NCBI GenBank assembly: GCA_013360215.1
Contig: JABWCP010000004.1
Location: 1-64,000, forward strand
Direction of reading: 5' to 3'
Origin: a bacterium
GTDB lineage: Bacteria; CLD3; SB21
DNA length: 64,000 nt
Within the stretch, counting starts at the first letter, position 1, and the number at the start of each line of letters is the position of its first letter. The translations under genes and the position numbers were made by a program. Below, one piece after another: positions 14,534 to 23,248 of the stretch. The notes beneath the pieces are model-generated. The model searched no databases, had not been told where the DNA came from, and worked only from the letters and a program-made list of their open reading frames with translations.

Positions 14534-16204
14534 TTATGATTTGGACTCCGAAAGGTGACTGTTTTTATAACCGTACATAAAATACACCGAAAGCCCTACA
14601 GCCATCCATATAAAAAAGACAAACCAGCTTTTGACGGGTATTTCGATCATCAGGTATAAACAACACATCATGCCGAGTATCGGTATGAGAGAATAGTTTC
14701 GCACAAACGTAAGCACCGCCATCACAACGGCGATAACCATAAAAATGAGGAACAACACTTCCTGATACGCTTCGTTGCCGATATGCGTCATCGCGCTGCC
14801 GATACGATCGGAAAAGAAATATATAAAAACCAGCAACAGCAAAGGCACAATCCATTTACCATTGATATAAGGCAAATGGAAACGGTTATCATCCTGTTCC
14901 TTTTTCGCCGGCAAAAGTAATACGCCGCCGCATACTAAGACAAATGCGAACAGTGTCCCGATACTCGTCAGGTCGGTAACGATGCCGCCTTCGATAAAAA
15001 GCGCAGGAATCGCCACGATCACGCCGGTGACAATCGTTGCAAAGCCGGGTGTATGGTATTTCGGATGAATCTCGGCAAATTTTTTAGGAAGCAGCCCGTC
15101 ACGACTCATACTCATCCAAATGCGCGGCTGGCCGATCTGAAACACCAAAAGAACACTTGTCGCCGCCACGACGGCGCTGAACGAAATAATATACCCGAGT
15201 TTTTCCATCTGGATTTTTTCAAACACATACGCGAGCGGATCCGATACGCCTTGAAATTCTTTGTAATTGACCATACCCGTGATCACCAATGTTGTGATCA
15301 CATAAATGATCGTACAAATGATCAGCGAATACATCATACCGCGCGGTAAATCCCGTTTGGGATTGGAACATTCCTCCGCCGTAGTGGAAATCGCATCAAA
15401 ACCGATATATGCAAAAAACACGGCGGATACGCCTTTGAGCACGCCCGTAAAATCATTGGGCATGAACGGTGTCCAGTTATCCGTATTAATATAAAAAACA
15501 CCGACTGCGATCACGACAAATAGCACCAACAATTTGAGAGCAACCATCAGATTGGCACTGTTTTTACTCTCTTTGATACCGACATAAGCCAAAATCGTAA
15601 TTAAAATGACGATTATACAAGCCGGTAAATTCATCACTACTTTCAGACCCGCAAAACTCGGAGCCATAGTCCAAACTAACTGATCGGTCGGCAAGTTATT
15701 CCGAAGTGCATCCTGGTAAATGTTACGTGCCGTCTGGTAATCCACCGTAAGCCACACCGGAAGATGCAAACCAAGCCCTTCCAGAAGATTATTGAAATAA
15801 CTGCTCCAGGAAATCGCCACGACGATATTACCGATGGCGTATTCCAGTATCAGCGCCCAGCCGATAATCCATGCGATAACTTCGCCAAATGTGACGTACG
15901 AATAAGTATAAGCGCTACCGGCTACGGGAACGCGGCTTGCAAACTCCGCATAACATAAAGCGGTAAACCCGCACGTCACAGCCGTGATCAAAAACAAAAA
16001 AATCACGCCGGGTCCGCCGTCATACGCGGCTGCACCGATCGTGGAAAAAATACCGGCGCCAATCACAGCCGCGACACCAAGCGCCGTAAGATCCCGTACA
16101 CCAAATGTTTTGGATAGATGCGGCGTATGCGCGTCGGAAATACCCTCCTCGGCTTCGCGCATAATTTTATCAATAGATTTTGTCCTGAAAAGCGAATTTG
16201 CCAT
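14534..16204 (-). CDS. APC-superfamily amino acid permease (CAT/YfnA-like)
   Basis: This 556-residue protein has 12 to 14 predicted transmembrane helices and the APC opening LTALGVAAVIGAGIFSTIG, followed by GGPGVIFLFLITAVTCGF and CYAEFASRVPVAGSAYTYSY, which are the substrate and sodium/proton-binding segments of helices 1 to 3. The block FAYIGFDAISTTAEECSNPK in the middle is diagnostic of the cationic amino acid transporter (CAT) group. It imports amino acids across the inner membrane; specificity cannot be read from sequence. It is transcribed away from the cytochrome operon, and 16205-16439 should hold both promoters. Confidence 0.88.
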   Translation of the reverse strand: MANSLFRTKSIDKIMREAEEGISDAHTPHLSKTFGVRDLTALGVAAVIGAGIFSTIGAAAYDGGPGVIFLFLITAVTCGFTALCYAEFASRVPVAGSAYTYSYVTFGEVIAWIIGWALILEYAIGNIVVAISWSSYFNNLLEGLGLHLPVWLTVDYQTARNIYQDALRNNLPTDQLVWTMAPSFAGLKVVMNLPACIIVILITILAYVGIKESKNSANLMVALKLLVLFVVIAVGVFYINTDNWTPFMPNDFTGVLKGVSAVFFAYIGFDAISTTAEECSNPKRDLPRGMMYSLIICTIIYVITTLVITGMVNYKEFQGVSDPLAYVFEKIQMEKLGYIISFSAVVAATSVLLVFQIGQPRIWMSMSRDGLLPKKFAEIHPKYHTPGFATIVTGVIVAIPALFIEGGIVTDLTSIGTLFAFVLVCGGVLLLPAKKEQDDNRFHLPYINGKWIVPLLLLVFIYFFSDRIGSAMTHIGNEAYQEVLFLIFMVIAVVMAVLTFVRNYSLIPILGMMCCLYLMIEIPVKSWFVFFIWMAVGLSVYFMYGYKNSHLSESKS

Positions 16205-16439
16205 GCGATTTACTTTACACTATGTTGAGAAATTGAGATTGGATTACAGAAAAGCGTTGGGCATTGTACATATTTTATCATCCTATATCAAGTAGAGATT
16301 AGATCGCTTAAAGTTTAATCTCCAATTAAGTGTGCGCGTTTTTTTAACATTAAAGCTTTTTAACTATGACGCAACGATCGATTTTAGCAATTTATTATCA
16401 TAAATCACGGTAAATGCATCGCATAATGTAACATAATCT

Positions 16440-17771
16440 ATGTCGGAAACGATTTTAACGCTTATCATCAGTGTATCACTTTTTGCATTGGTATTTATCC
16501 CTTACCTTTGGTACACCAACAAAAAACGAGCGCGTTTCGAAGCCAAAAAAAGGGAAGCTATCACACTGGGGCATGATAAACCGGTAGCCCAGCATCCCTT
16601 GATCGATCAATCCCGCTGTATCGGTTGTGCGGCCTGTGTGATCGCCTGCCCCGAACATGCACTGGGCATGATTGATGGTTTGGCGGAACTCGTTTACCCG
16701 GCCAAATGTGTCGGCCATGGCATTTGTGCCGAAGCGTGTCCGGTGTCCGGCATTCGTATCGTACTCGATCCGACCAAATCCACCACAGAATTACCTTTGT
16801 TAGATGAATCGTTTCAATCCAATATACCTAATCTTTTTTTGATCGGTGAATTAGGCGGTATGGCGCTTATACGAAACGCCATTTTTCAGGGCCGTTCTGT
16901 GATCGAATATATTACCGAAAACGTACGAAATACCGATTCTTCATCCACATCGTCCGATATTCACGATGTCGTCATCGTAGGTGCCGGTCCTGCAGGACTC
17001 AGTGCAGGACTGACGGCCAAAAAGAACGGATTAGACTATGTGCTTCTCGAAAAAGAAACTCAAGCGGGCGGGGCTATTTTGAGTTATCCGCGTCAAAAAC
17101 TTGTAATGACGACATCGGTGGAAATTCCGCTTTACGGATTACTCAAACAGCGTGAGTTATCCAAAGAAACTCTGCTCTCCATGTGGAATGACATTATCCA
17201 AAAAACCGATTTAGCTGTCCGCTGTGATGAAAAAATAGTGAATGTAAACTGTGAAAATAAAATTTTTACCGTGTACACAGCCGCCGGGCATACATACCGG
17301 TCACGCCACGTTGTCTTGGCGCTCGGTCGCCGAGGTACGCCCAAAAAACTACAAATTCCCGGAGAAGATTTGCCAAAAGTGGCATACCAACTTCTTGAAA
17401 CCGTACGCTACAAACATAGCCGTTCACTGGTCGTGGGGGCAGGCGACAGCGCGATCGAAGCCGCACTTGCTTTATCCAAACAAACCGGGGCCGAAGTCAC
17501 TTTGATCAATCGCGGTGGAGATTTTTATCGTGCCAAACCTAAAAATCAAGATCGTATCCGTGACGCGGAACGGGATCAGAAAATAAAAATTTATTACCAA
17601 TCTCATGTTTTACAAATTGATCCGACGTCGGTACTTATTCAGGCATCGAACGGGCCGGTATCGGTAGAAAATGATTTTGTATTTATTTTTGCCGGCGGTG
17701 AAATGCCGACTCCGTTCCTTAAACAAATCGGGATCGAATTCATTCAAAAATCCAAGGTGATCGCAGCATGA
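16440..17771 (+). CDS. Membrane-anchored ferredoxin-flavin NAD(P)H oxidoreductase (first gene of cytochrome operon)
   Basis: This 443-residue protein has an N-terminal transmembrane helix (about 5-24), then a two-cluster ferredoxin domain (about 50-115): CIGCAACVIACPEHA is a standard 4Fe-4S site, while CVGHGICAEACPVSG has His in place of the second Cys. The segment LFLIGELGGMALIRNAIFQG links to a thioredoxin-reductase-like flavoprotein domain (about 175-435) with FAD motif VVIVGAGPAGLSAG and NAD(P) motif LVVGAGDSAIEAA. The CxxC of thioredoxin reductases is absent, so it is more like YpdA-type oxidoreductases. It could pass electrons from NAD(P)H through FAD and Fe-S to the membrane proteins encoded next. 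Its last codons overlap the next start by 4 nt. Confidence 0.88.
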   Translation: MSETILTLIISVSLFALVFIPYLWYTNKKRARFEAKKREAITLGHDKPVAQHPLIDQSRCIGCAACVIACPEHALGMIDGLAELVYPAKCVGHGICAEACPVSGIRIVLDPTKSTTELPLLDESFQSNIPNLFLIGELGGMALIRNAIFQGRSVIEYITENVRNTDSSSTSSDIHDVVIVGAGPAGLSAGLTAKKNGLDYVLLEKETQAGGAILSYPRQKLVMTTSVEIPLYGLLKQRELSKETLLSMWNDIIQKTDLAVRCDEKIVNVNCENKIFTVYTAAGHTYRSRHVVLALGRRGTPKKLQIPGEDLPKVAYQLLETVRYKHSRSLVVGAGDSAIEAALALSKQTGAEVTLINRGGDFYRAKPKNQDRIRDAERDQKIKIYYQSHVLQIDPTSVLIQASNGPVSVENDFVFIFAGGEMPTPFLKQIGIEFIQKSKVIAA

Positions 17772-18646
17772 ATAAACGAATGCATCGCTGGTACATCCTT
17801 TCGATGACAGTTGCAGGATTCATCGTTGTTTTCAGTATCGGAATTTACGGCTGGGATTATTACGGCACACCGCTTCCTTTGCGACCCGATCATGCACAAC
17901 ACGGATTATTAAGCCCTACCGGTTTTTGGGGCCACGGGATGGGTTTCATCGGTGCATTCCTTATGACATTCGGCGTACTATTGTATTCCTTACGAAAACG
18001 AGCCCGATGGATGGCTGCTGTCGGGCAGATCAAACACATACTTGAACTGCATATTTTTTTGTGCCTTCTCGGACCTGCATTGATCGTGTTTCATTCCGCA
18101 TTCAAGTTTGGTGGTATTATCGGAGTAAGTTTTTGGTGTATGGTGATCGTCGTCGCAAGCGGGGTTATCGGTCGCTATCTATATCTTCAAATTCCAAAAA
18201 CCATTACAGGTCGGGAAATCACACCAATCGAATTGGAAAAGCAAATCACCACACTGCGTGATCGCTTGCAGAAAGATGACGGCATAGAAGAAGATCTTTT
18301 ACAGCGTTTAGACGCGCTTTCCGCCGCATTTACAAAAACCTCGCGACTCTCGATCATTCGTGCTTTTCCGGCAATGATGATACAAAACATACGTCACGAT
18401 GCGCGGGTTCGCACCCTACTTCAGGAGTTTGAAAAAAACCGTAACCCGCTTTCGTCAGACGCCCATACACGACTGACCTTGAAAGCGCATCTGCAACGCC
18501 AATTGGCCAATCTCACGCTTACACAAAAAATGTTTCGGTACTGGCACATGTTTCACCTTCCGTTTGCCGTAGTCATGTTCATCATCATGATAGCTCATAT
18601 AGTGACGGCTTTTTTATTCGGCTACGGATGGATTTTTACGTCATGA
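17768..18646 (+). CDS. Histidine-rich four-helix membrane protein, possible cytochrome b
   Basis: This 292-residue membrane protein starts at an ATGA overlap with the oxidoreductase gene. It has about five hydrophobic helices: one near the N-terminus, one around 60-78, one with HILELHIFLCLLGPALIVFH, one with VSFWCMVIVVASGVIGRYLY, and a last with WHMFHLPFAVVMFIIMIAHI. Paired histidines in helices (H-x3-H, H...H across helices) are what b-type heme ligands look like, as in ferric reductase-like or NarI/DmsC-like subunits. A soluble helical insert (about 145-250) lies between. It is probably the quinone or heme b relay between the flavoprotein and the periplasmic cytochromes; no exact family was recognised. 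Confidence 0.75.
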   Translation: MNKRMHRWYILSMTVAGFIVVFSIGIYGWDYYGTPLPLRPDHAQHGLLSPTGFWGHGMGFIGAFLMTFGVLLYSLRKRARWMAAVGQIKHILELHIFLCLLGPALIVFHSAFKFGGIIGVSFWCMVIVVASGVIGRYLYLQIPKTITGREITPIELEKQITTLRDRLQKDDGIEEDLLQRLDALSAAFTKTSRLSIIRAFPAMMIQNIRHDARVRTLLQEFEKNRNPLSSDAHTRLTLKAHLQRQLANLTLTQKMFRYWHMFHLPFAVVMFIIMIAHIVTAFLFGYGWIFTS

Positions 18647-18653
18647 GGCGACT

Positions 18654-19226
18654 ATGAATAGTAACGTACATTATTTGCTATGGTTTGTCGCTCTTTTCAC
18701 ATCTCTGATCCTGAGCGCCGTCGCCTTAGACGGATTATTGCATTACCTGAATATGGCGTGGGTAGGACGCTATTTGGGAATCATCGGAACTGTGACTTTA
18801 TTGATTTCCTTTTTGTATAGCGCACGAAAACGAAAATTGGTTAGCCGTGGCAATATGCCGTCATGGCTGCGCTCACATGAATACCTTGCGTGGTGCGGAA
18901 CCATGATGATTCTCGTGCATGGCGGTATTCACTTTAATGCATGGCTACCCTGGTATGCATTGATCGCGATGGTGATCGCTGCTGCAAGCGGACTTATCGG
19001 GAAGCTTCTCATGCGACGGTCACAAGATTTACTGACGGAAAAAACAAAAGATTTACGGCAAATCGGTTTGTCCGATACTGAAATTCGTGAGCGAATTTAC
19101 TGGGATGCATTGACTTTTAGTCTTATGCGTAGATGGCGCTCGGTTCATATACCGGTTACACTTATGTTTGCTATACTTTCAATTTATCACATTATAGCCA
19201 TTCTGATATTTTGGTCATGGCGATGA
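18654..19226 (+). CDS. Second histidine-rich membrane protein, related to its neighbour
   Basis: This 190-residue protein has about four membrane helices and the same plan as the preceding one: a helix pair, then RSHEYLAWCGTMMILVHGGI, a helix ending SGLIGKLLMRR, a charged linker and a final helix with WRSVHIPVTLMFAILSIYHI. Conserved histidines sit in equivalent places (H in helix 3, two H in the last helix), so the two may pair as a heterodimer around b hemes. The start follows the previous stop by 7 nt, with GAGGCGA as a likely ribosome site. Its stop overlaps the next gene. Confidence 0.72.
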   Translation: MNSNVHYLLWFVALFTSLILSAVALDGLLHYLNMAWVGRYLGIIGTVTLLISFLYSARKRKLVSRGNMPSWLRSHEYLAWCGTMMILVHGGIHFNAWLPWYALIAMVIAAASGLIGKLLMRRSQDLLTEKTKDLRQIGLSDTEIRERIYWDALTFSLMRRWRSVHIPVTLMFAILSIYHIIAILIFWSWR

Positions 19227-20095
19227 AATCAATTTTATTCTTCAGTATTACAGCTGCCGCGGTTGTTTTTATGTTTCTATTATTAAAGGTTCCTCACAGT
19301 ATGATGAATCCCGGCGAACTTACGGAAGCCCATGCCAAACAAGAACACGAATGTTTTTCATGCCATATCCCGTTTCGCGGGGTTTCAGCCGACAAATGTA
19401 TGAGTTGTCATCGCCTTGACCATATCGGTGTGGATTCGCTCAGCTCCGTTTCCTCCATTCTCAAAAAAACCGCTTTCCATGATAAGCTTCAAAAAAATCA
19501 ATGCATTGATTGTCATACCGACCATCAGGGGCGTACTTCTACCAAACCGCGATTTGATCATGCCTTGCTGACGTCCGAAATGGTCGGACAATGCCGAACC
19601 TGCCATGCTTCACCAAATTCACCCATGCACTTGGATTCCACACGAGCTTGTTCCCAATGTCATGTCACGACGCTCTGGAGTCAGGTACACTTTGCACATG
19701 AAAAATTGAACGGAACAACACGAGAAGCTTGTACACCATGCCACTTAAAACCGAACACCTCGCTGCATCAATCTTTTTCGAATGATTGCGGGACGTGCCA
19801 CACCGTCAATGCGTGGACTCCGGCCACATTTGCTCATGAATCGTATTTTAGATTGGACGGCGATCACCAAAGCCCCTGCGTAATATGCCATGTGCAAGAT
19901 AATTTCCAGACCTATACCTGCTATGGTTGTCATGAGCACTCAAAAGAAAAGATTGCTCGCGAGCATCAGAAGGAAGGTATTCGTGATTTTCAGAAATGCG
20001 TTCAATGTCATCGCAGCGCCAATAAACATGACATAGAGAATAAGTCCTCTAACGACAAAAACGCACGTGGAGAGAAAGATCATGATGATGATTAG
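19217..20095 (+). CDS. Decaheme c-type cytochrome, membrane-anchored
   Basis: The ATG at 19217 overlaps the end of the previous gene and is followed by one hydrophobic segment (ILFFSITAAAVVFMFLLL), so the product (292 residues) is anchored to the inner membrane or cleaved. It has 10 CxxCH heme-binding motifs: CFSCH, CMSCH, CIDCH, CRTCH, CSQCH, CTPCH, CGTCH, CVICH, CYGCH, CVQCH. Elements of the form F-x-H ... G-x-H ... CxxCH supply likely distal histidines. The protein ends in an acidic tail (EKDHDDD). It should accept electrons from the membrane proteins and move them into the periplasm. An upstream in-frame ATG at 19133 would lie inside the previous gene and is less likely. Confidence 0.88.
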   Translation: MAMKSILFFSITAAAVVFMFLLLKVPHSMMNPGELTEAHAKQEHECFSCHIPFRGVSADKCMSCHRLDHIGVDSLSSVSSILKKTAFHDKLQKNQCIDCHTDHQGRTSTKPRFDHALLTSEMVGQCRTCHASPNSPMHLDSTRACSQCHVTTLWSQVHFAHEKLNGTTREACTPCHLKPNTSLHQSFSNDCGTCHTVNAWTPATFAHESYFRLDGDHQSPCVICHVQDNFQTYTCYGCHEHSKEKIAREHQKEGIRDFQKCVQCHRSANKHDIENKSSNDKNARGEKDHDDD

Positions 20096-20730
20096 TGCAA
20101 ATAAGTTTTCGGCTCGACCCGATCAAAAATAAAATCGAATATCAGATGATACATCATTCAAAACAACTTTGGGTCCTTATCGCCGGACTGGGGTTACTGG
20201 GTATAGCGCTATGGCAAACCAACGAAGCGTCAGACACCATACCGCCTGGAGTATCGCCATCTGCATCATCATTCTCGTGGCAAAATACTCCTCAAAACTC
20301 ACAGGTGAATGTAGAATTCACAAACGACGTTCAAGAACTCAACCGCTACTTGAATCGTCATCCTGACGATACCGAACATTGGATTCAGTTGGGTAATTTA
20401 CTGTTTGATAACGGTAATTTTGCAGATGCCGTAAAACCATACACGGAAGCCTTGCGTTTACAACCTGAAAACCCCGACGTCCGAACCGACCTCGGCGTGT
20501 GTTTATTTAATACCGGCATGAATGATGAAGCCATTCTGCAGTTTGAACGTGCTTTACAATATGCCCCCGACCACATCACGGCGACATTCAATCTGGGAAT
20601 AGTGCACGCGCGCATGGGGCGCACTCAGTCCGCTGTGCAATACTGGAGAAAGACAATACGCTTAGGTCCGGATACCGATATGGGAAAAAAAGCAACGCGT
20701 GCCCTGACCGATGCGGGATATAAACCATAA
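20095..20730 (+). CDS. Membrane-anchored TPR protein of the cytochrome operon
   Basis: The frame opens with a GTG at 20095 that overlaps the previous stop (TAGTG); an internal ATG at 20146 is an equally good start. One membrane anchor (LWVLIAGLGLLGIALWQ) is followed by a linker and at least three tetratricopeptide repeats (about residues 90-200): WIQLGNLLFDNGNFADAVKP, VRTDLGVCLFNTGMNDEAIL, TATFNLGIVHARMGRTQSAV. TPR proteins of this shape (CcmH/NrfG-like) help in cytochrome c maturation or act as assembly scaffolds, which fits the position between cytochrome genes. That role is inference. Confidence 0.8.
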   Translation: MQISFRLDPIKNKIEYQMIHHSKQLWVLIAGLGLLGIALWQTNEASDTIPPGVSPSASSFSWQNTPQNSQVNVEFTNDVQELNRYLNRHPDDTEHWIQLGNLLFDNGNFADAVKPYTEALRLQPENPDVRTDLGVCLFNTGMNDEAILQFERALQYAPDHITATFNLGIVHARMGRTQSAVQYWRKTIRLGPDTDMGKKATRALTDAGYKP

Positions 20731-20732
20731 AC

Positions 20733-22496
20733 ATGAAACACTTTCTACATACTATATTATCGGTGATGACGGCGTGGTCGCTTCACGCACAGTTTTCTCC
20801 GGGTGATTTGGCTTCGTCGCATAAACAACTCGAAGGCATTCAGCAATGTACGCAATGCCACGACCTCGGCAAAAAAATAGACGACGCACGATGTCTTGAT
20901 TGCCATACCTTGATAAAAACCCGCATCGCAAACAATAAAGGTTTTCACGGTTCGACTGAAACCAAAAACAAAGCCTGCATCGAATGCCATCATGACCACC
21001 TCGGACGAGACTATGCGATGATCCAATGGAAACCATCCCGAGAGAAATTTGACCATAAACAAACCGGATATATCCTCGAAGGAAAACATCAAACGACCCA
21101 ATGTGAAGTTTGCCACAAAGAGGCCTTCATCAAAGATAATGCGGTGCGCGCACGAACCGGCGACGGGTTACTGCTCAACAAAACCTTTTTGGGTTTATCG
21201 CAAGATTGCCGTTCATGCCACTTTGACGAACACCGTGATCAGTTTGACCAATGTTTGAATTGCCACGATTTTAATGATTGGAAAAAATCTTCAGACAAAA
21301 TTTTTGACCACAACAAATCAAAATATCCGCTCACGGGATTGCACACCAAAGTATCCTGTAAAAAATGCCACACTTCTGTTGCCGACCCGCGTCAAAAAGC
21401 CGATCATAAAACAGACGAAACCTACTTCAAATACCGGCCGCTTCAGTTTGCCAATTGTACACCATGCCATGCCGATCCGCATCAAAACCGATTCGGCCAA
21501 GATTGTCAAAAATGCCATTTGACGGTTTCGTGGAAACAAATAAAAAACGCCTTATTTGATCACCGGCAAACGCGTTATCCTCTGGAAGGCCTACACATCA
21601 CAGTGCGCTGCGAAAAATGCCATCAACCGGATACAAAAAAAGCCGCCGTCTATAAAAATATGAATTTTTCTAACTGTACCGATTGCCATACTGACGCGCA
21701 TGCCGGTCAATTAACTCAGCGATCCGATCAAGGCCGTTGCGAAACCTGCCATGATGTCAACGGTTTCCGTCCGTCGCGTTTTACGATCAGCATGCATGCA
21801 ACCGAGAGTTCCTATCCGCTTATCGGCGCTCATGAAAAAACAGATTGTAATAAATGCCATATCAAAGCCAATGCGTCTGAATTTTTACGTCGAACCGGTA
21901 TCCGACCTCGCGTTGACAGCGCGCATGTCATCCTGAAATTCAAAGAAAAAACATGCCAATCGTGCCATATAGATATTCATCGCGGGCAATTTGCAGATAA
22001 ACTAAAAAGTAATGATTGCGACATCTGCCACAAAACCACAACATGGAAAGACATTGTTTTTGATCATCAAAAAAATTCTGATTTCAAATTAATAGGAAAA
22101 CACGAAAAAACACCGTGTGAAAAATGCCATCCTTTGGTAGATGTGGACACGGAGATAAAACGCACATTGTACAAACCGATACCGACATACTGCGAGCACT
22201 GCCACAACGATATTCATGAAGGTCAGTTTGCCGAATACAAAACCATGACGCCTTCGCATCCGAAAACCGATTGCGCTAAGTGCCATTCTAACGACGCTTT
22301 CAAGCCGGCAATTTTTGATCACGAAAAGCAGTCTCAGTTTCCGCTAACCGGCGCTCACATCAAAGTGGAATGCGCCAAATGCCATATTCGTGCACGGATT
22401 ACGTCGGACACACTAAATGTAGTCTACAAACCCATCAGTACCGAGTGCGCGGCATGCCATCCGGATCAACACGAAGGAGTGTTTCAACAACGATGA
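20733..22496 (+). CDS. Secreted 20-heme c-type cytochrome built from repeated modules
   Basis: This 587-residue protein has a signal peptide (about 1-19, SLHAQ) and 20 CxxCH motifs, spread over the whole length. Most of the chain is made of a recurring module of the form FDH-x6-PL-x-G-x-H-x4-C-x2-C-H, seen six times (for example FDHNKSKYPLTGLHTKVSC and FDHEKQSQFPLTGAHIKVEC), alternating with CxxCH-xDxH elements such as CHADPHQNRFG and CHIDIHRGQFA. The extra histidines are candidate sixth ligands. With no membrane segment it would be periplasmic or on the outer membrane, acting as a heme wire. It starts 2 nt after the TPR gene and overlaps the next gene by 4 nt. Confidence 0.9.
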   Translation: MKHFLHTILSVMTAWSLHAQFSPGDLASSHKQLEGIQQCTQCHDLGKKIDDARCLDCHTLIKTRIANNKGFHGSTETKNKACIECHHDHLGRDYAMIQWKPSREKFDHKQTGYILEGKHQTTQCEVCHKEAFIKDNAVRARTGDGLLLNKTFLGLSQDCRSCHFDEHRDQFDQCLNCHDFNDWKKSSDKIFDHNKSKYPLTGLHTKVSCKKCHTSVADPRQKADHKTDETYFKYRPLQFANCTPCHADPHQNRFGQDCQKCHLTVSWKQIKNALFDHRQTRYPLEGLHITVRCEKCHQPDTKKAAVYKNMNFSNCTDCHTDAHAGQLTQRSDQGRCETCHDVNGFRPSRFTISMHATESSYPLIGAHEKTDCNKCHIKANASEFLRRTGIRPRVDSAHVILKFKEKTCQSCHIDIHRGQFADKLKSNDCDICHKTTTWKDIVFDHQKNSDFKLIGKHEKTPCEKCHPLVDVDTEIKRTLYKPIPTYCEHCHNDIHEGQFAEYKTMTPSHPKTDCAKCHSNDAFKPAIFDHEKQSQFPLTGAHIKVECAKCHIRARITSDTLNVVYKPISTECAACHPDQHEGVFQQR

Positions 22497-23248
22497 ACCG
22501 AAGCCTTATCATCGCGGCTGCACTACTCAGTATGGCCGCCTATTTACCGCAACCGGATCCCGAGTATACGGCGTGGACTTACGCACGCCCTGCCGCGGAT
22601 ACACCGTATGTAAAAATACCGCATAAGCCGTTTGACATTCCGTGCGATGCTTGTCACACCACGACGACGTGGAAAACATTAAAATCTAAAATCGAATACG
22701 ACCACACCAAAACAGGGTTTCCGCTTGTCGGCGCCCATCTTCAGACGGCATGCAGCCAATGCCATGGCGGCGGTGTGTTTCGTTCGGCCATTCGCGAATG
22801 TTTCATATGCCATGCCGATCCGCATCAGGCACAACTTGGATTGGAGTGTGAGCGGTGCCACACGGAGTATGCGTGGGCGCCTTCGATTTTTAAACATGAG
22901 GATCAAAATTTATTCATGTTCGGCGCACACAAAGGTCTAGATTGCGCCGGCTGCCATAAAAACCTCATCACGTTTGCAATGCCCAACGTGCAGGAGTGCG
23001 GCGATTGCCATATCCCGCTCGGCGCAACCACCGATCATAATGCGTACAAATCCATCGGCGACTGCATGGCCTGCCATAACATGAACGGCTGGAGTAATTA
23101 TCCGCATGCCGACGAATGGTTTTCTTTGACCGGGCATCATCGCCGAAGCTGCGAGACATGCCACAAGCAGATACCCAACTATACGACCTATACATGCCGG
23201 GACTGTCATCGTTTTGATCATAAAGGGGAAGGGGACGATGATGATTAG
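22493..23248 (+). CDS. Nonaheme c-type cytochrome
   Basis: The start at 22493 overlaps the previous stop (ATGA). The product has 251 residues, a signal peptide (about 1-20, MAAYLPQ) and nine CxxCH motifs: CDACH, CSQCH, CFICH, CERCH, CAGCH, CGDCH, CMACH, CETCH, CRDCH. It uses the same module as the 20-heme protein (YDHTKTGFPLVGAHLQTAC, FKHEDQNLFMFGAHKGLDC), so the two arose from a common unit. Like the decaheme protein it ends in an acidic tail (KGEGDDDD). An open frame extending back to 22370 overlaps the previous gene and is not needed. It probably hands electrons to or across the outer membrane with the barrel protein encoded next. Confidence 0.88.
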   Translation: MNRSLIIAAALLSMAAYLPQPDPEYTAWTYARPAADTPYVKIPHKPFDIPCDACHTTTTWKTLKSKIEYDHTKTGFPLVGAHLQTACSQCHGGGVFRSAIRECFICHADPHQAQLGLECERCHTEYAWAPSIFKHEDQNLFMFGAHKGLDCAGCHKNLITFAMPNVQECGDCHIPLGATTDHNAYKSIGDCMACHNMNGWSNYPHADEWFSLTGHHRRSCETCHKQIPNYTTYTCRDCHRFDHKGEGDDDD

